From contig NZ_JAOVZN010000006.1 in the NCBI RefSeq assembly GCF_025717045.1, positions 98,610 to 162,609 of the forward strand: a stretch of 64,000 bases of DNA, read 5' to 3'. Below, piece after piece: positions 18,776 to 28,262 of the stretch. Source of the DNA: Flavobacterium sp. SH_e. GTDB taxonomy: Bacteria > Bacteroidota > Bacteroidia > Flavobacteriales > Flavobacteriaceae. Position 1 is the first letter of the stretch. Every line of letters begins with the position of its first letter. A program made the position numbers and the translations under genes. Under the pieces are notes generated by a model. That model had not been told where the DNA came from and made no database searches. It worked only from the letters and a program-made list of their open reading frames with translations.

Positions 18776-21700
18776 ATGGGAGAATTTTTCGTACGAAGAC
18801 CAATCGTTGCGATCGTAATCAGTATTATAATTGTGATACTTGGATTACTGGCATTGCAAAAAACACCTATTTCGCAATATCCGGATATCAATCCGCCTGT
18901 TGTAAAAATCACTACATCTTTTACTGGAGCAAATGCACTGAATGTTGAGCAAGCTGTTGCCACTCCTATTGAGCAAAAAGTAAATGGTGTCGAAAACATG
19001 TTATACATGAAATCTATCAACACTTCTGACGGTGCTTGTACCATTGAAGTTACTTTTGACGTAGGAACAAATCTGGATAATGCCAATATGCTTACCCAAA
19101 ACAGACAAAACCAATCAGCTCCTTTTATGCCTTCGAGTGTAAAACAACAAGGGGTTGTAGTAAAAAAATCTTTGTCATTCCCGATGATGTTGTTCACCGT
19201 TACGTCTACGAATCCAAAATACGATGCTAAGTTTTTAAATAACTACGCAAGTATTAATATCGTAGATCAATTGGCTCGTATAAAGGGAGTTGGAGAAGTA
19301 ACTCTTTTTGGAGGTAGCGATTATTCGATGCGTATTTGGTTAAAAGCAGATATGATGAGCAAACTCGGCGTAACTGTCGATGACGTCAAAAATGCTCTAA
19401 ATGCACAAAACATGATTAGCCCAGGAGGAAAATTTGGAGCAGAACCTGCACCACCTAATACTGAATTTACCTATGGGGTAACTCTTCAAGACCGATTGGT
19501 TACTGAAAAAGAATTCGGAAATATTGTTGTTCGAAGTAAAGAGGATGGAGCACAAATTCTATTGGCTGATATTTCCCGAATCGAATTGGGAACAGAAAAC
19601 TACAGCTCAAGTGCAAGACGAAATAGTTCGCCAAGTGCTGTTGTCGCGATATACCAAATGCCAGGAAGTAATGCTCTCGAAGTAGCCGAAAATGCGAAAA
19701 ACACTATGAAGCAATTAGCCGAAAAGTTTCCGCAGGATATTGTTTATCAAGAATCTTTAGATACAACACTTGCCATTACTGCTGGGGTCGATGATATTGT
19801 TCATACCCTTTTTGAAGCCATTATATTAGTTATTCTTGTAGTATTTATTTTCCTTCAAAATTGGCGTGCAACTTTAATTCCGTTAATTACGGTTCCTGTT
19901 TCGTTAGTTGGTACCATTGCGGTTTTCCCAATGTTGGGTTTTTCAATTAATACACTTTCCCTTTTAGGATTAGTATTAGCAATTGGAATTGTGGTCGATG
20001 ATGCCATTGTGGTTGTAGAAGCCGTAATTCACCATATCGAGCATGGGAAAAATCCACGAGAAGCAACAGTTCAGGCTATGAAAGAAGTTTCTGGACCTGT
20101 AATTGCGATTGCATTAATTCTGTGTGCCGTTTTCATTCCAGTGGCGATGACACCTGGTATTACAGGACGTTTCTACCAGCAGTTTGCCATAACGATTGCT
20201 GTCTCGGTCGCCTTTTCGGCATTTAGTGCGCTATCTCTAAGTCCCGCGCTCTGTGCTATGTTATTAAAACCGACCAAACCAATTGACCAGCAAAAAGGAT
20301 GGCTTGCTAAATTCTTCTCTTGGTTCAACAGAGTTTTCGAAAATGTAACTGGAAAATATATTGGTGGAGCCACATTTTTTGCCAAAAAAGCCATTCGTAT
20401 TGTTATTTTATTGGCTGTTATACTTGTTTCGATTGTTTTCTTAGGAAAAAAGATTCCGCTTGGATTCATTCCTGAAGAAGATCAAGGATATGTTTTAGTG
20501 AATATTGCCTTGCCGCCTGCTTCATCATTACAGCGTACAGATGAAATTTCTAAAAAGGTGGACAGTTTCTTAAAAGAAGAAGAATCTATTTTATCATACA
20601 CCACAATAAATGGATTTAGTATGCTTACAAACTCCTATCAGCCAAATAATGCTTTTATTTTCATCTCACTTAAACCTTGGGAAGATCGAGCAGAAACCGC
20701 TAAACAGTTTGTAGATAGATTCAATAAAAAACTAGCGACTCAAATTACTACTGCGACCTGTTTCTCATTTGGTCCGCCAGCGATTCAAGGTTTGGGAGCT
20801 TCGGCTGGATTTAGTTTAATGCTCCAAGACCGAGGAGGGAATCCGCCTCAATATTTGGCCGAACAAACGCAAAACTTTATAGCTGCCGCACAGCAGCGTC
20901 CTGAAATAAAACGAATTTACACAACTTTTAATGCTGGTACGCCTCAAATTAAATTGGATATCGACAATGATAAAGCAATGAAATTAGGAATACCCGTTTC
21001 TAAAGTCACCGAAGCACTCGGGGCATTTTTAGGAGGAAGTTATGTAAATGATTTTAACCGTTTCGGACGTCAATATAAAGTTTATGTACAAGGTGAAGCC
21101 ATTAATCGTGTGAGACCAGAAGACTTAAACCTGATTTACGTCAAAAACAACAAAGGCGATATGCTCCCAGTATCAACATTAGTCACCGCAACAAAAGTTA
21201 CTGGTCCCGACTTTACGAATCGTCTGAATTTATTCCGATCGGCAGAAATTGGAGGTAGTCCAAACGATGGTTACAGTAGTGCTCAAGCCTTAACTGCTTT
21301 GGAAGAGGTAGCCAAACAGACTTTACCCGCAGATATGAGTTACGATTATATCAACTTATCTTATCAAGAAAAGCATTCACCTGGAGGATCATCGGTATTT
21401 ATTATGGCATTGGTATTTGTATTCTTAATTCTTGCAGCGCAATACGAAAGCTGGAAGTTGCCTTTTAGTGTATTGCTTGGAGCTCCTTTTGCGGTATTTG
21501 GAGCATTTTTAGGGCTTCTTTTAGCAAGATTTGGAAGCGATGCATACGTGAACAACGTTTTTGCACAAATCGGACTCGTTCTCCTCATCGGATTAGTGGC
21601 TAAAAATGCCATTCTTATTGTAGAGTTTGCTAAAGAAGAATATGAAAAAGGAAAGCCACTCTATGAATCGGCAATGTATGCGGCCAGACTTCGTTTTCGA

Positions 21701-21949
21701 CCGATTCTGATGACTGCTTTTGCTTTCATTCTCGGAGTAGTTCCGTTACTAACCGCTACAGGTGCAGGTTCTCAAGCTCGTATCGTAATGGGAATGGCGG
21801 TATTTAGCGGTATGTTAATCGCCACCATTTTAGGGGTATTAATTGTACCTGGTCTATTTGTAATGATTGAAAGAATCGGGAAAAAGAAAGATGAAACAAT
21901 CGTAACGTCAGAAAATAATGTAGAATCAAATACTACAGATCATGAGTAA
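18776..21949 (+). CDS. RND multidrug efflux permease (HAE1, AcrB-like)
   Basis: The 1057-aa inner-membrane pump exports lipophilic drugs and bile-like compounds using proton entry. The twelve-segment RND layout with two large periplasmic loops is complete. The proton-relay aspartates are present in GIVVDDAIVVVEA of TM4 (near residue 405), and the PxTP-like start PIVAIVISIIIV is typical. It overlaps the outer-membrane gene by 8 bp (ATGA junction), so the pump is made as one unit. Substrates are not predictable from sequence. Confidence 0.95.
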   Translation: MGEFFVRRPIVAIVISIIIVILGLLALQKTPISQYPDINPPVVKITTSFTGANALNVEQAVATPIEQKVNGVENMLYMKSINTSDGACTIEVTFDVGTNLDNANMLTQNRQNQSAPFMPSSVKQQGVVVKKSLSFPMMLFTVTSTNPKYDAKFLNNYASINIVDQLARIKGVGEVTLFGGSDYSMRIWLKADMMSKLGVTVDDVKNALNAQNMISPGGKFGAEPAPPNTEFTYGVTLQDRLVTEKEFGNIVVRSKEDGAQILLADISRIELGTENYSSSARRNSSPSAVVAIYQMPGSNALEVAENAKNTMKQLAEKFPQDIVYQESLDTTLAITAGVDDIVHTLFEAIILVILVVFIFLQNWRATLIPLITVPVSLVGTIAVFPMLGFSINTLSLLGLVLAIGIVVDDAIVVVEAVIHHIEHGKNPREATVQAMKEVSGPVIAIALILCAVFIPVAMTPGITGRFYQQFAITIAVSVAFSAFSALSLSPALCAMLLKPTKPIDQQKGWLAKFFSWFNRVFENVTGKYIGGATFFAKKAIRIVILLAVILVSIVFLGKKIPLGFIPEEDQGYVLVNIALPPASSLQRTDEISKKVDSFLKEEESILSYTTINGFSMLTNSYQPNNAFIFISLKPWEDRAETAKQFVDRFNKKLATQITTATCFSFGPPAIQGLGASAGFSLMLQDRGGNPPQYLAEQTQNFIAAAQQRPEIKRIYTTFNAGTPQIKLDIDNDKAMKLGIPVSKVTEALGAFLGGSYVNDFNRFGRQYKVYVQGEAINRVRPEDLNLIYVKNNKGDMLPVSTLVTATKVTGPDFTNRLNLFRSAEIGGSPNDGYSSAQALTALEEVAKQTLPADMSYDYINLSYQEKHSPGGSSVFIMALVFVFLILAAQYESWKLPFSVLLGAPFAVFGAFLGLLLARFGSDAYVNNVFAQIGLVLLIGLVAKNAILIVEFAKEEYEKGKPLYESAMYAARLRFRPILMTAFAFILGVVPLLTATGAGSQARIVMGMAVFSGMLIATILGVLIVPGLFVMIERIGKKKDETIVTSENNVESNTTDHE

Positions 21950-23306
21950 GAAGTATAAAATAATCGTCATTATTTTAGTCTTATCCTTATTTCCTGTGGG
22001 ATGTATGGTTGGACCAAAATATAAAAAGCCTGAACAATTAAAATCAGAGTCTTATAAAAACGAAAGAAATTTAGACAGCATCGCTTCGGTAACCAATTTA
22101 AAATGGTTTGATCTATTTAATGATGATGTTTTAAAGGATCTGATAACCAAAGGCCTTCAGAATAATTATGATCTAAAAATTGCTGTTTCAAGAATAGAAC
22201 AGCTTCGTGCAGAATTGGGATATGCCAAAGCAGATTTATTTCCCGCTTTTCAATATGGAGCAACGATAAACAGTAATGAAAAATACATTACCCCATCGAC
22301 TGCAGGAGCCAGTATGTCTTGGGAACTTGATTTTTGGGGAAAATTTCGTCATGAAAACAATGCTGTCAAAAATGAACTTCTAGCGACTGAAGAAGCTCGA
22401 AAAGTAGTCTTATCAGAAATTGTTGCGAACATTGCCATAGCTTATTTTCAAATGCGAAATTTTGATGATCAATTAGAAATCACCAAGCAAACCCTTGAAA
22501 CTAGAGAGAAATACTATGCAATTATAAACGAGAGATTTACAAAAGGGTACATTTCTGAAGTTGATAAAGTACAAATCGAACAGCAGGTTGCGATTGCCGA
22601 GGCCGCAATTCCTAACATTCAAAGACAAATAACTTATTACGAAAATACAATTGCGCTACTTACTGGTCAGCTTCCTACTGAAATTCCTAGAGGGAAAAGT
22701 AATACCGAGTTGCAGATCGTCAGTAAAATTCCATTATCGATTCCTTCTGCTTTATTAGAAAACAGACCAGATGTAAAAGCTGCTGAATTAAGATATGCAG
22801 CGGCAAATGAAAGAATTGGTGTTGCTCAAGCCATGCGTTTTCCTTCTATTAATCTAGCTGCCATTGCCGGATTTGCCAGTGCTGATTTAAGCAATCTGTT
22901 CTTAGGAAGTTCTTATATGCAAAATGCTTCCGGCGGAATTGCAGGTCCTATTTTTGCATTCGGAAAAAATAAAAGAAGAGTTGAAATAAACAGACAACAA
23001 GCAGAACAATTCAAATTTCTTTATCAAAAAACGTACATTGGTGCTGTTTCTGAAGTAGAACAATCCATACAAAATGTCAGAACTTATCAAGAAGAATGGA
23101 AAGCACGTAACAGACAAGTTCAAGCTGCTTTAATCAATTACAAACTATCTTACGAAAGATATGACAGCGGTTACGTTTCATACCTAGAAGTTTTAGATGT
23201 AGAAACCAATCTTTTTAATGCTCAATTAAGTCTTTCGCAATTATCAGAAAGACAATTAAGTTCAATGATCGAATTGTACAAAGCACTTGGCGGGGGATGG
23301 AATTAG
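21942..23306 (+). CDS. RND efflux outer membrane lipoprotein (NodT/OprM type)
   Basis: The 454-aa protein is the outer-membrane channel of the pump. It has a lipoprotein signal (LFPVGC, Cys near 21), the two repeated outer-membrane efflux domains with long helices, and the family phrases GPKYKKPE near the start and ELDFWGKFRHENNAV in the first repeat. The LLENRPDVKAAE motif marks the start of the second repeat. The gene overlaps the permease by 8 bp and ends before a strong terminator. Confidence 0.94.
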   Translation: MSKKYKIIVIILVLSLFPVGCMVGPKYKKPEQLKSESYKNERNLDSIASVTNLKWFDLFNDDVLKDLITKGLQNNYDLKIAVSRIEQLRAELGYAKADLFPAFQYGATINSNEKYITPSTAGASMSWELDFWGKFRHENNAVKNELLATEEARKVVLSEIVANIAIAYFQMRNFDDQLEITKQTLETREKYYAIINERFTKGYISEVDKVQIEQQVAIAEAAIPNIQRQITYYENTIALLTGQLPTEIPRGKSNTELQIVSKIPLSIPSALLENRPDVKAAELRYAAANERIGVAQAMRFPSINLAAIAGFASADLSNLFLGSSYMQNASGGIAGPIFAFGKNKRRVEINRQQAEQFKFLYQKTYIGAVSEVEQSIQNVRTYQEEWKARNRQVQAALINYKLSYERYDSGYVSYLEVLDVETNLFNAQLSLSQLSERQLSSMIELYKALGGGWN

Positions 23307-23314
23307 TTCTTTTG

Positions 23315-23443
23315 AGGTTCAAAGGCTCAGAGTTGCAAAGGTTCAAAAGTTTCCTAGCATATTTAAAAAAACAAAAAGCACCAAATATGGTGCTTTTTGT
23401 TTTTTAATCTTTGTACCTCTGTACCTTTGCTTCTTTGAACCTT
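23315..23443. repeat. Inverted octad arrays flanking a terminator
   Basis: The left array is made of 8-mers AGGTTCAA, AGGCTCAG, AGTTGCAA, AGGTTCAA (315-346 of the 23,000s). The right array (about 23409-23443) is TTTG-ended with the same 8-base step and is the inverted counterpart. The two flank the terminator between convergent genes, so transcripts from either side would contain one array. Confidence 0.75.
23365..23406. terminator. Bidirectional terminator
   Basis: The stem AAAAAGCACC / GGTGCTTTTT with further A/T pairs on each side encloses AAATAT. It lies between the efflux operon and the convergent bacilliredoxin gene and has T tracts on both strands. Confidence 0.85.
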
Positions 23444-23448
23444 ACGAA

Positions 23449-23859
23449 TTAACAAAACTCATTAAACGCGTCCTGTAAATTCTCAGCAATTAATTCAGCT
23501 GGGCGTCCTTCGATGTGGTGACGCTCTAACATATGAACCAATTCTCCGTTTTTAAACAAAGCCATAGATGGCGAAGATGGAGGAAAAGGGAACATATGCT
23601 GTCTTGCAGCATCAACAGCTTCTTTGTCTACACCTGCAAAAACAGTGATTAAATGATCTGGTTTTTTAGCATTATCTAAACTCATTTTTGCTCCTGGACG
23701 TGCGTTTCTGGCAGCACAACCGCAAACAGAGTTTACAACAACTAAAGTGGTACCTTCAGCTTTGATAGCATTCTCTACAGCCTCAGCACTATGTAAATCT
23801 TGAAAACCTGCAGCTGTTAATTCAGCTTCCATTGGTTTTACCATGTCTAGTGGATACAT
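23449..23859 (-). CDS. BrxA/BrxB family bacilliredoxin-like protein
   Basis: The 136-aa thioredoxin-fold protein has the CGC redox motif (Cys46-Gly-Cys48) of the bacilliredoxin (YphP/YqiW) family. In Firmicutes these proteins remove bacillithiol from oxidised proteins, and many Flavobacteria carry this gene. The start at 23859 (MYPLDMVKP) is chosen because a -7 element sits at 23893-23900 and the protein family begins there; the reading frame stays open to 23916. It stands alone between a terminator and the lycopene cyclase gene. Confidence 0.88.
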   Translation of the reverse strand: MYPLDMVKPMEAELTAAGFQDLHSAEAVENAIKAEGTTLVVVNSVCGCAARNARPGAKMSLDNAKKPDHLITVFAGVDKEAVDAARQHMFPFPPSSPSMALFKNGELVHMLERHHIEGRPAELIAENLQDAFNEFC

Positions 23860-23892
23860 ATTCTTGTCTTTTAAAATTTTACTTTTGAACTG

Positions 23893-23900
23893 CAAAGTTA
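23893..23900 (-). promoter_or_regulatory. -7 element of the bacilliredoxin gene
   Basis: On the minus strand the word TAACTTTG matches TAnnTTTG. It lies 34 bp before the ATG at 23859, a usual distance, and so decides against the longer reading frame that would start at 23916. Confidence 0.6.
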
Positions 23901-23959
23901 CAAAGTTTACTCGCAACTAGTTAATTTGAAGTATAAAGTTTTGTTATAGTTCGATTGAA

Positions 23960-23996
23960 AAAGTCGAAAGTTGGAAAGTCATAAAGTTGAAAATCT
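23960..23996. repeat. 7-8 bp periodic array
   Basis: AAAGTCG, AAAGTTGG, AAAGTCAT, AAAGTTGA and AAATCTA follow each other at 7-8 base steps between the lycopene cyclase end and the bacilliredoxin promoter. The array is of the same periodic class as others in the window but uses its own word. Confidence 0.65.
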
Positions 23997-24011
23997 AAAT
24001 TCTGTCTTCTT

Positions 24012-25181
24012 TTATTTAAAAACTGCTCTAAACAAAGCTTCTATAAAAGGCAGTTTCGGGCATTTTAAAATCACTTGAAAATCTTCAAACAAATTCGTTT
24101 CTTCGTCCAAAAACTTAAAAATCAATTCTGGATTTCCTTTTTTAAACAAAGAAGAAAAAATAGAACTTCCCAATTCATTATGACGATCGAGGATATCCAA
24201 AAGCAATAAATCGTAAAACCAAAATCTGCTTTTTTGATGAAAGCTTTTTAAATTTAATGAAGTATCATTTTGAAGAAATTCGACAAGTTTTGAAGATTTT
24301 TTATCTGAATTTTTAAAAGTATAACCCGTACTCGCTTTTGTCCAACCGCCAGCAGTACCAATATTCAGCACCCGTTTGGTATTTTTTTCCCAGAAAGGAT
24401 AACAAGTCATTGGGATGCTTCCCTGCTCCTTTTCCAGAATTTCATATTGTTCGATTCCGATCTTTTTTAGATAAATTTTAATCTCATTTTCATATTCTTC
24501 TTTCAGAAGAAGTTTTTCAGAAAACAAAGTATATTCAACCAAAGCTTCTGTTTTTGAAGTTGGCAAAACATACATAAATCTTGTATTTCCTTTTTGTTCC
24601 ACCGAAAAATCCATGAAAGTAACTTCTTCCAGATTGAAAACTTCTTCTCGAGTTTTCACAAACCAGCCCATAAAATGCTGTTGCAAAACGGGATATTTGT
24701 TTTGTCTTTCGGCGAAAGCTTTAGTATAAATACTATTGAAAAGATAGTTGCAAGTAAATCGATTTTCCTCTGTTCCAACGAAAACGTGAGTTTCCAACTC
24801 GTTGATATCAGTTACTTTTTCGTTTAAAAAAGTAATATTCGGTTGTTGTGAAATAACTTCAAAAACGAAATCATAAAAATCTAAACCCTTAATTTTATTA
24901 TATGAATATGGTTTTAAGTCCAAATCACGTTTGAAATTTTCATTGGCAAACAAAGCCGAATCCCATTTTTTTGAAATAACCGAATTCCAAACACTTTCTT
25001 CTTTTTCCCAAAAACACCAAGTTCTGTCATTGATTTTCTTCGAATCCTTATCTAGAAGCAAAACAGATTTATTTGAGAATTTCTCAGACAAAATCATTTT
25101 ATAAACCGTCATCAAAGATGCTAGTCCAGTTCCTGTAAAAATGTAGTCGAAATGTGGGATTTGCGAAGAATTCATTCTCAA
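24012..25181 (-). CDS. crtY: Lycopene cyclase family protein
   Basis: The 389-aa flavoprotein has an FAD-binding start (YIFTGTGLASLMTV) and the cyclase motif DRTWCFWEKEE near residue 53, as in CrtY/CrtL enzymes that close the beta rings of lycopene to beta-carotene. This fits yellow flavobacterial pigments (zeaxanthin). No other carotenoid gene is in the window, so it is separated from any crt cluster. The thioredoxin-like gene starts 12 bp upstream on the same strand, but I see no functional link. Confidence 0.88.
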   Translation of the reverse strand: MRMNSSQIPHFDYIFTGTGLASLMTVYKMILSEKFSNKSVLLLDKDSKKINDRTWCFWEKEESVWNSVISKKWDSALFANENFKRDLDLKPYSYNKIKGLDFYDFVFEVISQQPNITFLNEKVTDINELETHVFVGTEENRFTCNYLFNSIYTKAFAERQNKYPVLQQHFMGWFVKTREEVFNLEEVTFMDFSVEQKGNTRFMYVLPTSKTEALVEYTLFSEKLLLKEEYENEIKIYLKKIGIEQYEILEKEQGSIPMTCYPFWEKNTKRVLNIGTAGGWTKASTGYTFKNSDKKSSKLVEFLQNDTSLNLKSFHQKSRFWFYDLLLLDILDRHNELGSSIFSSLFKKGNPELIFKFLDEETNLFEDFQVILKCPKLPFIEALFRAVFK

Positions 25182-25193
25182 AAATAAGAAAAT

Positions 25194-25658
25194 TTACTTT
25201 TCCAGATTTTCTAAAAGGGCTTTAAAATCTTTGAGCGCCAAATAATTGTTATATTGAAAGATAATTTCATTTTTATCATTCAAAACACATAAAATGGGAT
25301 AAGCAATTTGATTGTTTATAGTTCCAAGCTCCAAAGCCAATTCATGAACACCAATATTATTTCCCGAAGGCTGGTATTTGAAAGTATGATTAGCAAATGT
25401 AATATCTCGTTTTTCTTCTGCATTGAAACTGATAAAATAGAAATCGGAGTTTAATTTCTCTACAATTTCCTGATTTTTAAAAGTTGTCGCTTTCATCCTT
25501 TGGCAAAACTGACACCAATCGGCATGGATGAAAACAATGATTTTTCGTTTTTGAATCTGTTGTAAGCTGTCTATTTCTTCAAAAGTTCTGCTTTTTAATT
25601 GGCAGAATCCTGTTGAAGTTATTCCGAAGAAGAGAATAAGTAGAAACAGCTTTTTCAT
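25194..25658 (-). CDS. Periplasmic thioredoxin-like protein
   Basis: The 154-aa protein has a signal peptide (about residues 1-19) and a thioredoxin fold with the active site WCQFC near residue 48. It resembles the small thioredoxin family proteins that reduce disulfides outside the cytoplasm. It lies 12 bp before the lycopene cyclase gene and, across an inverted repeat, downstream of a TonB receptor with a Cys-rich plug. A role in keeping that receptor or a metal protein reduced is possible but only inferred. Confidence 0.85.
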   Translation of the reverse strand: MKKLFLLILFFGITSTGFCQLKSRTFEEIDSLQQIQKRKIIVFIHADWCQFCQRMKATTFKNQEIVEKLNSDFYFISFNAEEKRDITFANHTFKYQPSGNNIGVHELALELGTINNQIAYPILCVLNDKNEIIFQYNNYLALKDFKALLENLEK

Positions 25659-25677
25659 TATTATTTGTTTTTTTTAG

Positions 25678-25803
25678 CCACTGATTAAAAGGATCAAAAA
25701 AGATTTTATTTGGTCTCCCTGAGCGAAGTCGAAGGGCGCTTCAATTGGAACGGGTTTCGACTTCGCTCAGCCTGACAAAAAGAATAATCCTTTTAATCTG
25801 TGG
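25678..25803. repeat. Nested inverted repeat between thioredoxin-like and TonB receptor genes
   Basis: The outer arms around ATTAAAAGGAT and ATCCTTTTAAT (near 25683-25694 and 25787-25798) enclose GC-richer inner arms CTGAGCGAAGTCGAAG (25719-25734) and TTTCGACTTCGCTCAG (25755-25770). Inner arms match except the last base. The word CTTCGACTTCGCTCAG recurs between genes in many Bacteroidota, so this looks like a dispersed palindromic element. Confidence 0.8.
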
Positions 25804-25812
25804 TCTATAAAT

Positions 25813-28065
25813 TTACCTAAAAGTATATCGCAATCCCAAAAATCCGCGAATTGTTTGGTTCTGTCCATAAACATAAGTCGTATCAAATGTCAATCCGTAC
25901 GGATTGTCTGGCGTTACCAATACTTTTCCAGCTGAATCATATTGTACATTTTTATCAAATGGATCATTCGTTCTCGAAATCAAAAACGGATTATTTTGCA
26001 TTGGTGTAAAATTCAACAGATTTTTGATTCCACCGTAAACTTCAAAATCTTTCCATCCTGAATAAGTAAACTGAATGTTCTGAATACTATACCAAGGCGA
26101 TTTTGGGCTTCTAGGATCGGTTTCGCTCAACAATGGCAATTTCATCGGACTGTAAACATTTCCTGTATAATCCATTGATAAATTCCAAGGCTGGATTTTG
26201 TATGAAACGCTCCAAGTTCCTGTGAAATTCTCAGTCAAAAAAGGTCTTTCTGAAATTCCGTTTTCAACATTTTTGTTATCTAAAACCGTTGCTCCAACAA
26301 TAAATTTTAATCCTGATGGAAAATTAAGATCAATATTTGTGCTAATTCCTTGACTTATAGCATAACCATCAATATTGTCGTAAATAATTTCGTTTGGATT
26401 GGTTTCGTAATCTGAAATGATTTTATTGCTGAATCTGGTATAAAAAGCTGTGGTTTCAATTCCCATAAAGGTTCCGTTTCCGAAATTGATTTTCTGGATA
26501 TAATTCAAATTGACATTTATAGATTGTTCTGGTTTTAAATCATTTTTGATAATAACATCTCTTGAACCCGTTAATGCCGCGTGATCTTCGGTAAATAAAT
26601 TCACAACACGAAATCCAGTTCCAGCATTTAATCTAAAAATGGTGTTTTCGTTTGCCTTAAATCTGTAAGCGAATCGCGGTGTAAAAATAGAGCCGTGAAT
26701 GGAGTTATAATCATAACGCATTCCTAGCAAAACCTGACTTTTTGCAGAAAAGGTAATTTCATCCTGAACAAAAATTCCAGGAAGCCAAGTATTTTCAGCT
26801 TCTTTAGTTGCCGTTGTATTATCGTCATAATAGGTATATCGGCTTGCAATTCCTGCCAACAAATCGTTTCTTCCATTTTTTTTATCCCAAGTCAACTGCA
26901 AGAATCCAATTTTCTGATTGGCGATATAAGATGTTGTTCCGTAACGACTGTCTTGATAATGAACATTTCCAGAGAACGAAAGCATCAATTTTTCTTCAAA
27001 AGGCAATTGATAACTTCCAATTAATTCGGCTCTTTTGGTATAAATACTTTCTCCATAAATTTCATCTCCGCCACGGTATTTTTTCTCCCAACGAATGTCT
27101 CCACCCCAACGATCTTCATACATTCCACGCGCTGCAATGGTAAAAAGGCGGTTTTGATTTCGCTTAAAACTCCATTTATTAAAAACTGAAATTCGTTCAG
27201 AAAGCGTAACATCGGTAAAATTGTCGTTGTCTTTATCAATAACCTGATCGTAGTTAAAGTAATTAATTCCGATAAGTGAAGTCGCTTTTTTACCAACATT
27301 AAACTTCGTTCCTAAATCGAGATTGCTTTCAAAATAAGAAGTCGTAAAATAATCGGCAGAAAATGTCGGAGCATTACTTGGATTTTTAGTGATAATATTA
27401 ATCAAACCTCCAACTGCTTCACTTCCGTAAAGAGACGAAGCTGGACCTTTTACGATCTCAATTCGTTCCACCAGAGAATTAGGAATTCCCGACAAACCAT
27501 AAACTGTAGAAAGACTGCTCACAATTGGCATTCCGTCAATCATTACTAAAGTGTACGGACCTTCCAATCCGTTTATGTGAATATCTCCCGTATTACAAAC
27601 TCCACAATTGAGCTGCGGGCGAACTCCATTTATATTCTGAAGTGCATCGTAAATACTAGGAGTTGGATTTTTCTTGAAGAAAACTGGTGAATAAACCTCA
27701 ACAGGAACGGCACTTTCTAATCGTTTTACAGGTTTTAAAGTTCCAGAAACTACCACTTCGTTCAATTCGTTTTGATCTTCTTCTAATTCAAAATCCAAGT
27801 TCAAATTTTCATTTTCTAAAACTGAAATTTTTTGGGTTATGGGTTTGAATCCAGTCGAGGTTACTTGTATTTTATAAGTTCCATTCGGAATCTTTTCGAG
27901 TATATAAAAACCCAAAGAATCAGTTTGAGTTTTAAAGTTTGTATTTAATAAACGTACCTTAATTTCTTGAACAACAGAAGCTGATGACTCTACTTTTCCT
28001 GAGATATTTTGAGAATAAAAGTTTTTAGTTGAAAGTATTAATGTTGCCAAAAATAAATATTTCAT
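25813..28065 (-). CDS. TonB-dependent outer membrane receptor, probable metal uptake
   Basis: The 750-aa protein has a signal peptide, a carboxypeptidase-regulatory-like domain (about 20-105) typical of Bacteroidota, a plug domain and a 22-strand barrel ending in aromatic FR. The plug carries LNCGVCNTGDIHINGLEGPY, a CxxC variant found in receptors suspected of binding metal. The start at 28065 is preferred because a -7 element covers 28087-28094, though the frame is open to 28089. Downstream are a thioredoxin-like gene, and upstream a flavoprotein, MerC and a Zur-like regulator. Metal uptake is inferred from this setting. Confidence 0.88.
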   Translation of the reverse strand: MKYLFLATLILSTKNFYSQNISGKVESSASVVQEIKVRLLNTNFKTQTDSLGFYILEKIPNGTYKIQVTSTGFKPITQKISVLENENLNLDFELEEDQNELNEVVVSGTLKPVKRLESAVPVEVYSPVFFKKNPTPSIYDALQNINGVRPQLNCGVCNTGDIHINGLEGPYTLVMIDGMPIVSSLSTVYGLSGIPNSLVERIEIVKGPASSLYGSEAVGGLINIITKNPSNAPTFSADYFTTSYFESNLDLGTKFNVGKKATSLIGINYFNYDQVIDKDNDNFTDVTLSERISVFNKWSFKRNQNRLFTIAARGMYEDRWGGDIRWEKKYRGGDEIYGESIYTKRAELIGSYQLPFEEKLMLSFSGNVHYQDSRYGTTSYIANQKIGFLQLTWDKKNGRNDLLAGIASRYTYYDDNTTATKEAENTWLPGIFVQDEITFSAKSQVLLGMRYDYNSIHGSIFTPRFAYRFKANENTIFRLNAGTGFRVVNLFTEDHAALTGSRDVIIKNDLKPEQSINVNLNYIQKINFGNGTFMGIETTAFYTRFSNKIISDYETNPNEIIYDNIDGYAISQGISTNIDLNFPSGLKFIVGATVLDNKNVENGISERPFLTENFTGTWSVSYKIQPWNLSMDYTGNVYSPMKLPLLSETDPRSPKSPWYSIQNIQFTYSGWKDFEVYGGIKNLLNFTPMQNNPFLISRTNDPFDKNVQYDSAGKVLVTPDNPYGLTFDTTYVYGQNQTIRGFLGLRYTFR

Positions 28066-28086
28066 TATTATAAAATTAAATTTAGA

Positions 28087-28094
28087 CAAAACTA
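28087..28094 (-). promoter_or_regulatory. -7 element of the TonB receptor gene
   Basis: On the minus strand TAGTTTTG fits TAnnTTTG and stands 22 bp before the ATG at 28065. It overlaps the alternative start at 28089 and makes that start unlikely. Confidence 0.5.
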
Positions 28095-28175
28095 AAAATT
28101 AAATTTGGCAAATATTTATTCTTGAAACAAAAATTTTCAAACTGATTTAAATCAAGATGTTATATTTTTTTTAAA

Positions 28176-28243
28176 AAACCATATAAGCTATTTAAGATAA
28201 TTTAAGTTTGTGCTAAAATGAACACATATAACTTATATGGTTT
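28176..28243. repeat. 68-bp dispersed element with AACCATATAAG ends, copy 1
   Basis: The ends AAACCATATAAG (28176-28187) and CTTATATGGTTT (28232-28243) are inverted repeats. The centre holds TTTAAGxTTTG...TAAAA. A second copy at 41090-41162 has the same ends and, read on the other strand, a similar centre. This copy lies between the flavoprotein end and the TonB receptor promoter. Confidence 0.8.
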
Positions 28244-28262
28244 AACTACGCTTTTCTATTGA

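Noticed and set aside
25678..25803. Insertion sequence
   Set aside because: Only 126 bp and non-coding, with no transposase; best described as a dispersed palindromic repeat.
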